Positions 13,001-24,401 of a stretch of 64,000 bases of DNA are shown in pieces (positions within the stretch are counted from its first letter, which is position 1; each line of letters starts with the position of its first letter). Under the pieces are notes generated by a model. That model was not told the origin of the DNA and did no database searches. It saw nothing but the letters and a program-made list of their open reading frames with translations. Source of the stretch: Desmodesmus armatus (taxonomy: Eukaryota; Chlorophyta; Chlorophyceae; Sphaeropleales; Scenedesmaceae); NCBI GenBank assembly GCA_007449985.2, contig VIIQ02000088.1, positions 310,001-374,000 on the forward strand, in the 5' to 3' direction. Position numbers and translations under genes: made by a program.

Positions 13001-14208
13001 AGCAGCAGGGCGCAGCCGCCGGCTGCGTCACAACGCTGCTGCTGCTGAAGAGGAAAATGTGGAGCAGCTGCTGGGTGGTACTGATGGGCTGCTGCTGGAT
13101 GACTTTGGTGACCCCCTGGTGGGGGCCAGGGCCGGCCCAGGGCCAGGCAGCAGCTGGGCCAGGCAGCTGCGGGCCAGGATGAGCCTGTTGGCGGCAGTGA
13201 CGATGAGTCATCTGAAGAGCCTGACAGCTTCATCAATGATGAATCAAGGTGGGTGGGTTGGTGTGTGTAGGTGTGCGTGGGCCCACACCCGGGTGTGCGT
13301 CGGTGTGGGTATGTGTCAAGCAGAGGGAGTGCATGTACTCATGCATGCTCACTGTGTGTGTGTGTGTGTGGGGGGGGGGGAGGGGTTGACCCAAGGAGTG
13401 TTTGTGAGGTGGTGTGGGGCAGTGGGGGTGACTGGATCGCCGCACAGTGCATTCTGATGCTCAAGTGAGGGTACCAGAGGCCAAGTAGGGGATGTGAGGG
13501 GCCTCTGTGCCCTACCTGGCGGGTGCAGTTGTGTGTATCTTGTACAGTTGAGTGTCTTGGCGAAAGGCGTATCATGCCTTGCACCGGTAGTTTTTGTATG
13601 GCGGTGTGAATTTGTTTGCCTGAATCATATGTGCCTGTGTGGGTCCATGGAATGTACATATAGCATCCTCCATTACCCCCCCCCCCCCCCCAACACACAC
13701 ACACACCCCTGCCTGCCTCTTTCCTGCGTGCAGTGAGAGCTGGGGTGATGATGCCCCCCTCCCCCCACCCAGCCCCGACCACAACTTGCCAGGCTTCGCC
13801 CGTTGCTTGGCACAAGCAGCCGCCCGTGACACACAGCACAACAGAATCACCGCACGGCAGAGACAACCCGCAGCAGCGGCAGCGGCAAGGGGCCGCTCTG
13901 GCCGCGAGCAGCAGAAACGTGCAGGCAAGCCAATCAGCCCAGCAGCAGCAGCAGCAGGTACACCTAGCAGCCGGCAGCTGAAAGCTCCAGGCAGCAACAC
14001 AAGGAGCCCAGCAGCAGCAGCAGCAGCAGCAGGTGGTGGCAGCAGGGCCAGCAAGCCACCCAAAAGCCCCCTGGCTGCGTTGCTGCATGAGGCGGTGGTT
14101 GAGGGTGACCCCCAGCTGAGCCAAGATGAGTATGAGACAGACAGCTGGCTGACAGGTGATGACAGTGACAGTGACACCAGCGCTGATGATGAATCAAATG
14201 AGGACTGA
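6837..14208 (+). CDS. Very long disordered acidic protein, probably nuclear
   Basis: Four exons are supported: 6837-8705, 9355-12422, 12897-13248 and 13734-14208, about 1,900 residues in all. Junction phases agree (phase 1 at 8705, 0 at 12422, 2 at 13248), and the long C/T tract before 9355 is a good acceptor. An in-frame ATG also exists at 6756, and the true 5' end may be an upstream exon. The N-terminal part is Gln/Ala-rich with basic clusters (KKRRRHAGG, NKRKRH) and two copies of ECVDxMYSQGYEFPxDSHQD. Exon 2 is an extreme Ser/Asp/Gly/Ala block. The C-terminus is acidic (EEPDSFINDES, DSDTSADDES). A frame change is needed between about 13100 and 13180, next to CCCCC and GGGGG runs. No catalytic domain is recognised; nuclear location is inferred from the basic clusters. 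Confidence 0.7.
7540..7790 (+). repeat. In-frame duplicated motif flanked by polyGln
   Basis: Two copies of a 20-residue motif (ECVDQMYSQGYEFPEDSHQD, and one with E, A and G-type substitutions) are separated by CAG runs. The nucleotide copies at about 7566-7625 and 7671-7730 are nearly identical, so the duplication is recent. Confidence 0.85.
9540..12300 (+). repeat. Ser/Asp-rich codon-repeat block with longer internal repeats
   Basis: AGC/AGT and GAC/GAT codons dominate. From about 10500 to 11300 a longer unit recurs, built around SSDGSSDSQPASS followed by an Ala/Glu linker with DPASS-like residues, at least five times. The lack of T/A-rich codons leaves several other frames open over the same stretch. 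Confidence 0.85.
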
Positions 14209-15684
14209 GTGACTGTTTTGAGTGATGCTGCAGCATGTGATCACCACCTGGTGGGGCCATGCAGGGTTTAGCAGGTTTGCAGCAGTGTTGATGGGCAGAT
14301 GTGAACTGGGGATGTCGTGTGTACATAGAAGCAGAATATATGTCAAGGTTGTGCTGTTGCAAGCTGGAGCGCTGTTTTGTGTCGAGCATTCTGATGGCAG
14401 CTGAGTTGAGTGTTGCAGGTTGTGTGGATTGGGATGCTGTACTTCTGGCTCGGCATGTTTAGCGCTTGTGAAGGGTGCTTGATTATGTGGCGGATGCCAT
14501 GCATCTTACCAACACATTTGGTGATGTTGTTCACTGAGTTGGCAACTCAAGGCTGTAGCATCAGGATTTTGACCCCGCGGTTGCCCTGCGTTGCCCTACA
14601 ATACAGTACATGTTGGTACGCACGTGCTGTCTCAACAGCGGCGTGAACATGGAGGTTGGCCCAATAGTGAGGCTGGGTTGGCAGTGTATGCTCCGAGAGC
14701 ACATCTCAGCACAATGAAGTCCACTCACTCACAAAGGCCCTTGACAAATCTGTGCACTGATCAGTGCATTAGTGATAACCCAGATTGTCACAGTGTGCAT
14801 CGGCAGCACCAACACAATTGTAAGCACGGAGGAAGCGCACCATGCATACAGAGGCTCTGTGACAAAGCAATGTGTCACCCTGCTGATACGCATGACACAC
14901 GGCTTCTTCAGCCGGCAGGCGTATGGATGAATCCCCCGCTTCACCTATGGATGAACCCCCGCTTCACCTGGGAGGTTGACCTGGGGGCCACTGGGTGTCA
15001 TCACCGTGTCCATGTCCCCCGACACATGCCCCCCCCACGCAACCACATTCTTGCCCAGTTGATTGTTGCACGTGCAACCACAGGCAGCGCCCAGGCATAT
15101 GCAATGCATGACCTGCAACCACACTCTGACACAACGTACACCACCATGCACATTCAGCGTGCAGGCGCCTGTACAATCCAGAAAGGTGCAACTGCAGTCC
15201 CAGCTGAGCCCCGCCAGTGTGACAGCACAATGCCAGAGCGACACACCAAACATGCATGCAGGCCCCATGCAACAAGCACACCAACTGTCTGCACCAACTT
15301 GGGCAAACTGCAACCGCCAACAGCACAGACATACAACCCCAATAAACCTCCAACTGTTGCTCACATGTCACATTCAAACACAGCAGACAACAGTGCGGAC
15401 CATAAGCCCAAAGCTACCAAGCATGTAACAGCTTGACGCTGCCAGCACCGCTGCACGACCCCGCACTGCAGGCAGCACAGCTCTATGCTGCGCCTGGCTC
15501 CCGCCCTGCCTCCGACCGACTGACACTCTGCTCGTGCAGCAGCTGCTGCCTGCGCCACTGTGGGAAGGGGGCACCCAGCTGTCTTTGGCGCTGTGAGCAA
15601 CTGCTGCCCAGGCTGTGCCGGCACTACGCCAGCATTTTGCTGCCTGCCTTCAACTGCCAGCGCTGTGTTCCTGCTGCACCTGGG
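14209..15684. other. Intergenic, no gene supported
   Basis: Spacer between the convergent ends of the gene at 6837-14208 and the LRR gene on the other strand. A 281-codon frame at 14591-15436 is open but rich in His/Thr/Gln with no recognisable motif, and I read it as chance. A TGTAA at about 14818 matches the usual green-algal polyadenylation signal but is 600 bases past the stop. Confidence 0.5.
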
Positions 15685-18096
15685 CTACTGCGCTGCACTG
15701 TCAGGCTGTAGTGCTGCCAGTGCTGCAGCTGCCTCAGCTGCCTGTGCGGGATTGCCGTAGTCGCGGCAGCTCTCCAGCACTTGGCGCCACACGGGCTCAC
15801 TGCTACGGGTCTGCACAGCGAACACACACGCGAGACAGAGAGCGTGAGTAGGGGCTTGAGTGGCAGCATCCAGCTGCAGGGACAGTGGCGGCTCAGCACC
15901 AAGCACAACCCGCCATGCTAGGGGCCAAGCAGGGTCTGATTTTGAAACATTTGCTTGGTGACACTGAGCTACGCGTGTGAGCTGACAAGGCTTATGAAAC
16001 GCTCTGCAGCAGCAGCAGTGTCATGTTGGCCTCTGGTCCAACGTTCCAAGCTGCATGCAGCACATGCAGCTGCTCGTCAGCCGGGCAGCATGGGCGTGTG
16101 CTCAAGCTAGCAGGGCCTGACCGCTGTACAGCCACATCAGCACACACAGCAGGCCATCAGATCTAGCAGCACAATCTCACAACCGTTGTGGCTCACCTTG
16201 ATGTAGGAGTGTGTGGTGCATTGATCTTCTGATGGGTGGTAGCCGTGGCGGAGGTGTGTCAGCAGCTGCAGCTGTGTCAGCTGCAACAGCAGGTCTGTTG
16301 CAGCACCAGCCTCAACCACCTCCAGCTTCCTGAGCCCTGTCAGCTGACACACACCCTCCAACCCCACTGTTGACCCATCAGGAGGCTGAAGGGTCAGTGC
16401 AGTCAGCCCGCTCAGCCCCTGCAGTGCGGCCAGCAGCTCTGTGCTGAGCTGCAAGCCTTGCAAGTCCAGCAACTGCAGCGCAGGGCAGCAGCTGACAAGG
16501 CGGCTGCCTTCAGGTGCTGCTGCAGGGGCTGACGCAGGTTCCTTGACCTCTGCGATGTTCAGCGTGTGCAGCTGTGGCAGCTGCCTGCCTGCAGGGAATA
16601 TGTGCTGCCACACACCTGATGGCAAGCAGCAGTAGCTGATGTCGAGGTGCTGCACCTTGGTGCTGGCTGTCAGGGCGGCATAGGCTGCTGATTGGGCGCA
16701 GGGGATTGCTCCATGCAAGGTTTCCTGCAGCTTCAGGCACGTCAGCTGCTGCATCTGCCGCAGCTGCCCCAGCAGCTGCTCCACCCAGGTGTCCAGCTGA
16801 ACTTGAAGCTGCCCTACAGTGTCCAGCTCCAGGTGCTGCAGCCGGGTCTTGCCTGACAGAACAGCCGGCTCCAGAAACATAGTCGAACCCATGTTGCCAC
16901 TTGACAGCTGCAGGCGCGTGAGATCCTGTGCGCCTGCCAGCGAGCCGGCAGTACACCTGCAGGTTGAAGAATGAAGGATGTTACAATGCAGTAGGTGTTT
17001 CGCATCCCAACGGTGAGCCTTTGCCTCAGCCTCCCGGCCTCAGGTTTACTTGGCTGTTGTGTGTGTGGCCAGCCGGTGAGAGCCCCCCCCCCTTGTTATC
17101 CACGAGAGGATGATCATGCAAGCAGCTATGCTGCAACTGCCCAACCACACAACTCATGTAGCCCAGAACCCCACCCTGTACCGCACCTGTACTTGCCCAC
17201 TGGCTCCAGCCGCAAGTCAAGGAGGCGTGTCAGTGCTGAGAGGTGCTGCAGGTCAACAATTTGTCTGAAATCGTTGTCAATGGGGTCCAGGCCCTGCAGC
17301 CAGACCTTTGCCAACTCCAGGTATGTCAGCTGCTGCATGTCCACCAACAAGCACCCTGAACAAGCAGGCATGATACACCGACACCAAGAGATCACCAAAG
17401 CATCACACCTTGCGGGATTTCTCTGAGGGGCCTCGCATGTTGACGAATGGAGGCTGTTGATATGCATGCAGCAGGGCTAGGGCGACGGCACGGTGCCAAA
17501 TCTGACTCGTGAGGAGCATACCTGGCACCGTCAGCTCGTTTTCATCACTGTTCCCGCTGCAGCTAAAGCTGAGGTGCTCCAGCCCAGGCAGCAGGGCCAG
17601 CACTGTTTCCAACGCCTCCTGCGGACCCTCATCAAGCAGGCTGGCATCAATAAGACGCAGATTCTTGAGAGCAGGGCCGCAGCAGTGAGTGCCCCCAGCA
17701 CACCCGCAAGCTATCGTCTGGCTGCACCAGTAGGTGCATCCTCTCAAGCTGCAGGCTGCTGAGCCTAGTGAGGGTTGCTGGCAAGTAATCAAGTTCAGGT
17801 ACGTGTCCCCACTCGTTACCCTCAAGGCAGATCCTGTCAACGTGCTGGCCATGAGCAGGAAGGTACACATACACAAGGTTGTCCAGCTGTTCCTGATCCT
17901 CTATCTCCAGTGTTATGCTGCTAAGAGCTATCGTAGCTGCACGGTGCAGCCTGCTGTGGGCACGTGCAGCGCTGCATACGCTGCGGGGGTCATCAGCACA
18001 GCAGCGCAGCACTTCCTGCAGACAGGGGTCTGGCAGCTGCAGCAGGGACACTGCAGCCTTTCCCTGAGCTGAGTGATTACCCATTGCTTGAGGCAT
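15685..18096 (-). CDS. Leucine-rich-repeat protein, two apparent frame breaks
   Basis: Exons on the minus strand are 18096-17522, 17355-17187, 16956-16197, 16123 to about 15990, and 15810-15685. The first three junctions join in phase 1, 2 and 0, and the second LRR gene shows the same architecture. The N-terminus (VSLLQLPDPCLQEVL) resembles an F-box-like start, inferred from pattern only. LRR segments include LSSLQLERM, LTYLELAKVWL, LQHLELDTV, VQHLDISYCCLPSGVWQHI and LRKLEVVEA. The last exon carries SEPVWRQVLE, shared with the other two copies in the window. Two single-base losses relative to the paralogue, near 17705 and near 17676 (a CCC run), break the frame in exon 1. Such LRR proteins usually mediate protein binding. 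The donor that links the fourth and last exons is not resolved. Confidence 0.7.
17670..17710 (-). pseudogene. Two frame breaks in the LRR gene exon 1
   Basis: Reading across this stretch gives DDSLR in one frame, GVLGALTAAA in the next and PALKNLRLIDASL in the third. The paralogue at 29638-32044 reads GILEALAAAAPPLKQLRL without a break. One inserted base at each of two places would restore the frame, so the cause is either recent decay or consensus error. Confidence 0.65.
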
Positions 18097-19507
18097 TAGG
18101 CTACCTTCAGGTGTGGATCAGGGGACGATGATTGTTTGTGATCGAGTGGTTGTGATCGAGTGGTTGTGATCGAGTGGTGTAAAGCAAAAGTGCTACGCAG
18201 GGCTGCTGTCCAAGGAGGTAGGGATGTAGGTGGGCGGACTAATGTAGGAGAGTGTGAACGGTAAGCTCTGTCAGACGCTGCAAAGGCTGGCAGTTGAGTT
18301 TGAATGGCAACGGTACCGGCATCACCACGTTCATGGCGCAGACGCGAACCACAAGATGCCCCGCCATTAAACAGTTGTCTGATCAGCGCTGGTAGGCATC
18401 CTGTGGACAGAGTCTGCAGTGACAGCTTGATCATGATCTAGCTCCCAAAACAACTTGGCCGTGAAACAAGTACTTGTATGCCCACTTGGGCTCAACCGTG
18501 ACAGTTTGCAGCTTAGCGGAATCGGTGTGCTGGAGGCTCAATGTTCATCACTGCAGCATAAGTGTTGTGGCAAGATGGCAGAGGCTGCAGCATGAGTGTT
18601 GCCACAACTCCTTGTTAGACCCGAGCACGCTTGGCTGTGCTTCCAGTCGCTGTCTGCAATGATGCAGACAAACTCAGTGTTACGTTTCATTACAGTATCA
18701 GCAGCACCATCCCCATCAGCACATGCGGCGGGATTGTCGATGCAAGGTGCTGATCATCGTCATGACACCCATCATGGCATGACAGCACATGCCATTACAT
18801 GAGGAGGCATGGCCCCTGGGTCAGGCAGTCACGATGTGGCAACCAAACGGATAACCACACCTCAACTGTGGAGACGAGCAACTTTGCCTTCACTCATTCA
18901 ATGAGTCAATGATTGACTGGCACGACCAAGCTTGGCTCTCAAGAGCCAGACTGCTGCTGCTGCACACCCACCTCTACGAACATACTGCCACACAAGCAAA
19001 CGATGCCCACTGCTATGTGTGTACATGCCATGTTGATCAAGGTGCAAGTGACAACATTTGGGCGCAGCAGGCGCCCTGGCCATGACACGACCTTGAGCGC
19101 GCGTATGTGCAAGCCAATGCGCTGATCACCACACATTGTCATTCACCGCTCACAGCAGATGTGATTGTGACACAAACGAACCAACTGTGGGCCAACGACC
19201 CAGATACCGCAGCCATGTGATTGACTCAAAAATGCCAGTTGTCTACAGTCAACAACACTAAGCCCCAACGCAAGACCCAACCACTGCACACCAGCAGCCC
19301 TCAGCAGCATCAACAATTGGCTCAGCAAAAGCATTAGATAACGCATTCATGACACAAATGACGACATTTTGACAATGGCCTCCATTGAATGGTGCATGGT
19401 GCATGGGCAAGATGCACATGGGCACGCCACTTTCTCTTTGAGATTCAAGAGCATATTCCCCTCTACGAAATCCCCTTTGAGGACGGCTCCCCGCGCAACC
19501 AACACGT
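18097..19507. other. Intergenic, no gene supported
   Basis: Spacer between two minus-strand genes. A TGATCGAGTGGTTG unit is repeated three times at about 18137-18178. No coding frame stands out. Confidence 0.5.
18137..18178. repeat. Three-copy 14-bp tandem repeat
   Basis: The unit TGATCGAGTGGTTG occurs head to tail just upstream of the LRR gene start, about 40-80 bases before its ATG. A promoter role is possible but not shown. Confidence 0.6.
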
Positions 19508-20920
19508 TTATTCACTGCTACCCTTGCTCATCCTTTTCTTCTTCTTCTTCTTCTTCCTCCCCTCACGCTGCTGCTCACTGCCTGCTGGCTGCCCCACCCC
19601 TAACCCAACCACTGCTGCCGCCGCCGCCACTGCTGCTGCTGCTGTGTCACCAGGGTGGTCTGGCACTGCTGCTACTGCTGCTGGTGCTGCTGCCTCCTGC
19701 TTTGATTTACGCCTCTGGCGCTTTGACGGAGGCACCGCCAACACCCTCGCTGCTGCTGCTGCTGCGGCTGCTGCTGCTGCTGTGTTCTCTTCAGGCCTTT
19801 CTTGGGGTGCTGCTGCTGCTGTTGCTGCTGCTGGGTCAGCATCGTCTGCAATGTTGCCAGGCTGGTGGGACTGCTTTTGCTTCCGGTGCTTCCTCCTGCT
19901 GCTGCTGGGGTCCCCTGGTAGTGCTGCCCTGTCAACCTCACCACCCGCAGTAGCGATAGCACCAGCAGCAGCATCAGCACCGCTAGCCGCCACAGCAGGG
20001 ATAGGGTCAGCAGCAGCAGCGGTGGGGTCAGCGGCTGCTGTGCCTGTGCGTGGTGTTGCTGCTGCTGCTGCTGCTACTGCTTTTTGCTTCTTCTTTTTGC
20101 TATTGGTGGGTGGTGGGTTGCTGCCAGCAGCAGCAGCAGTAGCACCGGGTGCAGTGAGTGCTGCATGAAGGCCATTGTCTGCTGCTGCGGCGGCCTGCTC
20201 CTGCTGCTGCTGCTGCTGCTGCTCGCGCTTGTGTTTCTTATGCTTCTTGCCGCTGATGCTGCCAGGTGCTGTCGCCTCTCCAGCTGCCTCAGCCGCGGCA
20301 GCCCTGTCTGCTGCTGCTGCTGCTGCTGCTGGGACTTGCTTCTGCTCCTGCTGCTTTTGCTGCTTCTGCTCCTGCTGCTGCTGCTTGTGCTTCTTGCTGC
20401 TGATGCTGCCAGGTACGGTGGCAGCAGCCCCTTCGGCTGCTGCTGCTGCTGCTGCTGCTGGCGTCGGAACTTGCTGCTGCTGCTGCTCATGCGGCTGCTG
20501 CTGCTGCTCGCGCTTGTGTTTCTTGTGCTTCTTGCTGCTGATGCTGCCAGGTGCTGCAGCTTCTCCAACTGCCTCAGCGGTTGCAGCCCCTTCTGCTTCT
20601 GCTGCCGCTGCTGCTGGCCCATCTGGTCCCGGGGTTTGCTGCTGCTGCTGCTGCTGCTCCTGCTGCTGCTGCTGCTGCTGTGCGCGCTTGTGTTTCTTGT
20701 GCTGCTTACGGCTGCTGTTAAGTGCTGCCACCAAGTCCATCTCGGTGGCAGCAGCCCCTTCCGCTGCTGCTGCTGCTGGTGCTGGGACTTGTTGCTGCTG
20801 CTGCTGCTGCTGCTGTTCGCGCTTGTGTTTCTTGTGCTTCTTGCTGCTGCTGTTGGGTGCTGCGGCAACCTCCCCTTCTGCTGCTGCTGGTGGTGGTGCT
20901 GCTGCTGCTGGCACTGCGAC

Positions 20921-20953
<33 letters not shown>

Positions 20954-21090
20954 ATCCTGCTGCTGCTGCTGCTTAATTGTGTGCCGGCTCTTCGTCTTTT
21001 GTCCTCTTTGAGCTGCTGTCAACTGGTGTTGCACCTCCACCACCCCCTGTTGCCTGCATTACTGTTCCATTGGACCCATCACCCACCACC

Positions 21091-21125
<35 letters not shown>

Positions 21126-21568
21126 TGCCAAGGCCTGCTTGACCACCCCTGCTGCTGCCACTATTAGCTGCTGAACACCTGCTTTGACTGCCTGCTGCTG
21201 CTGCTCTGCTGCGCGGAGGGCTGACCAGGCCTTGTCAAGGGGGCGAGCCGCCAAGTTGTCCTGCCAAGCCGTCACCATTGCTCTCATGTAGGCTGCACAA
21301 CAGCAACAGCAGCAGCAAACATGTTGTTGTAGCAGAGGTTGCACAGCAGGGGGCGAGCCGCCAGGCTCTCCTGCCACGCCGGCACCATTGCACTTATGTA
21401 GGCTGTAGGCAGTGTGGTGGTGGTGGTGGGGGGGGGAGCAACAACACACAGCAGCAGCAGCAGCAGCAGGATAAGTAGTTGAAGCAGAGGTTGGCACAGC
21501 AGGGGGCGGGCCGCCAAGCTGTCCTGCCAAGCCATAACCATGGCACTCAAGTAAGCTGCGCAGCAGCA

Positions 21569-21603
<35 letters not shown>

Positions 21604-24370
21604 GAAGTATTGTTGCGGTAGAGATGATACACTCTGGCCCATGCCTATCAGCATTGCTTGTACATACACCCCTCACTTACCCCAAGTTGGCTCGAGTTCA
21701 GGGCTGACACTACACCACGCAGCCCCTCCTGGCGCATCCTCCCCCTATACGACACTCACCCTCCTCTATGTCCCTCTCGCGTGCCTCTGCATACAGACCC
21801 AACTGAACCTGGCATCGCCCAAGCTCCAGCCCCTCCCCCCCCCCCCCCCCCCCCCCCACACACACACACCCAAACCCCAAACACACAGGGAGAGGACATA
21901 GAGTAGGGTAAGTGTGGGGGGTGTGGGGCGGACGGTTGCAGCAGCGCACTCTCGCCTCCCTTGGAACACCCCCTGCGCCCCCCCCCCCCCTTTTTTTGGC
22001 GCCGCCCTCTCTCCCCCCCTTTAAGCGCACCCTCCACCCGCCCCGGCTTTCGGACGCACCCTCCCCCGCTCCCCTCTTCAGGCGCACCCCCCACCCCACC
22101 CTGCACTCACCCTCCTCTATGTCCCTCTCGCATGCCTCTGCATACAGACCCATGCTGAAGCTCTTGGCTCAGGAACCAGCACAACAAGTGTTTCCGCTCC
22201 CCCCCCCTCCACACACACACACCCACCACCACCACCACCACCACCACCACCACCACCACCACCACCACCACAGCAGCGTTGCTCCCCCCCCCACACACAC
22301 ATACACTCACACTCATCTACGTCCCTTTCGCATGCCTCAGCATAACCCCCCCCCCATAACATTACCCACCGACCCCCCAGCAGCAGCACCCCCCCTCCCC
22401 CCCTCCCCAGCACCACCCCTCCCTCTCTCAGGTGTCCACTCACCCTCCTCTACGTCCCTCTCTCGTCCCTCTTCATACAGGTCCTCATGGGGTAGGCCCG
22501 GTCCCCCCAGCCTCAGCAGCAGCAGTACGCCCTGCCCCCCTCCCCCCCTCCGCCCACACACTTGTTGGACTATGTTGGTGTGCCTCTAAATTGCTAGCAA
22601 GTGACTTGCATGTTCATAGTATGCTAGCTACACATGTACCCTCTGTGCCTAACACACACTCTCACTCACCCTCCTCTACGAATCTCTCCCTTGCCTCCGC
22701 ATACAGAAAATCATGGGGTAGACTAGGGCCACCCAGCCTCAGCAGCAGCGCAGCACCTTAACCTGAACAGTACGGCAGAAACACAGCAAGGCGTAAGGTA
22801 ATAGTTGTTGCAAATCACCGCGAGGGGTCAATACTCATCAGTTCATCCGACTTGACCCTAGCGGATCTGACTTGACCCCAGAGGACAATTCCAGTGATGT
22901 GTGGCAAGTATGTCCATGAAGTACTTTTCATTTTACAGATCAGGCAGGCTGCCAACTGCCCACAGCTGACCACCAATAGGGCAGACAGCAAACTGAACGC
23001 CGCCTGAACCCCCAGCCCTTGACTGTAACCACAGCGCCGACTGAAACGCAAGCGCCATCTTAACCCCAGGTCAAACGCCACATGTAGCCAGCCTGCTGAT
23101 TACACTGCAGACTGCCTCAGGTTTCTGCTGCTGCTGCTGCTTTGTCGGCGTAGCTACTGACTTACTGTTTTAGGAAGGCACGGGGGGGGGGGGGGGGGGA
23201 CCCCACCGGCTGGCCACACATGTGTACACACACACAGCTGAGTCAACCCTGACTTACAAACTTACATCTACCTGTCTGTGCTTGAGGGCGGCTAGCAATG
23301 CTGCTGCTACGGAAAACTGCCAACGTGTTAATTGCGACGGGGAAAAGCCGCCAGCCAACAAGACACAGGCTATCTCAGGAGTACTACGTAGTACACCATG
23401 TGAAATGTCAAAAACAGCTGGCAAGGCAAGTTCCTACCTGTCTGTACTTGAGGGCCAACAGTGGGGCCAACACTGCGGCTTCTGCAGCGTACGGATCGTT
23501 TGTCCAAACTCTGGCTTGCTCCGACAGTGCACCCTCTGTGTTGTTACCTGTAAAAGACATGAAGCACAAGTCGGAAGTCAGGTTTGTGTGTGTGGGGGGG
23601 GGGGGGGGTGAGGATTGCGCGGCTGAGTGATTGTTTATGTGTAAACACTGCACTGCTCCAACATATAGCACCTTCTGTGTCGTCACCTGTGAAGAGAAAA
23701 GGCGCAGGTGGAGGTCCGGGGGGGGGGGGGGATTATGTGGCTGAGTGAATGTGGTGGGGGATGATGGAGTGGTAGTTGAGGGAAGACTCCAGGGCCACCT
23801 TGTGCAGCCTCACGGGTGGGGCACAGATCCCCCCTAAGGTGGGGGGGGGGGGGTAAGGGGTGGGGTATTGTGTGATGGTGTGGGCCGAGTGGTAGTTGAC
23901 AGAAGACTCCAGTGCCACCTGATGCAGCCTCCAGCACTGGTATGCCATGGGGGTGCGAAGGTAGGTAATCATAAAAGGGCTCTCTCTTCTTAACACCCTT
24001 CCTAACAAGCCAGGAACGTGCCCCCACCTCCCCCTTACGCACTTAACCCCCCCCCCCCCCCCCGCCATCCACCTTGCCCCCCTACTTAAACCCCTCACCT
24101 GCGTCCCCATTTGCCGGCAACAGTCCCTTCATATGGCACACCAGCACCTCCACGACCCACACTCCCTCTTTCCCGCAACTCCCCTTGCCTCCCCCCCCCC
24201 CCCCCCCCCCCCCACACACACGCAACTCAAGTAATCCCTGTGCTAACACACATTCACACACCTGCCTCGTTACTTGCCGCCATCAGTCCTTCCATAGGCT
24301 GCACCAGCAACTCCACGGCCCCCTCCTCCCCCTCACGTAAAACCTACCCCCCTTACTCCTTCCCTGTCCA

Positions 24371-24401
<31 letters not shown>

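Noticed and set aside
14591..15436. 281-codon plus-strand frame
   Set aside because: His/Thr/Gln-rich with no motif, no splice partners and no neighbouring similarity.
20084..21142. 352-codon Leu/Cys-rich plus-strand frame
   Set aside because: Antisense of CAG-rich coding DNA always yields poly-Leu/Cys; the minus strand has the KKHKKHKRE repeats.
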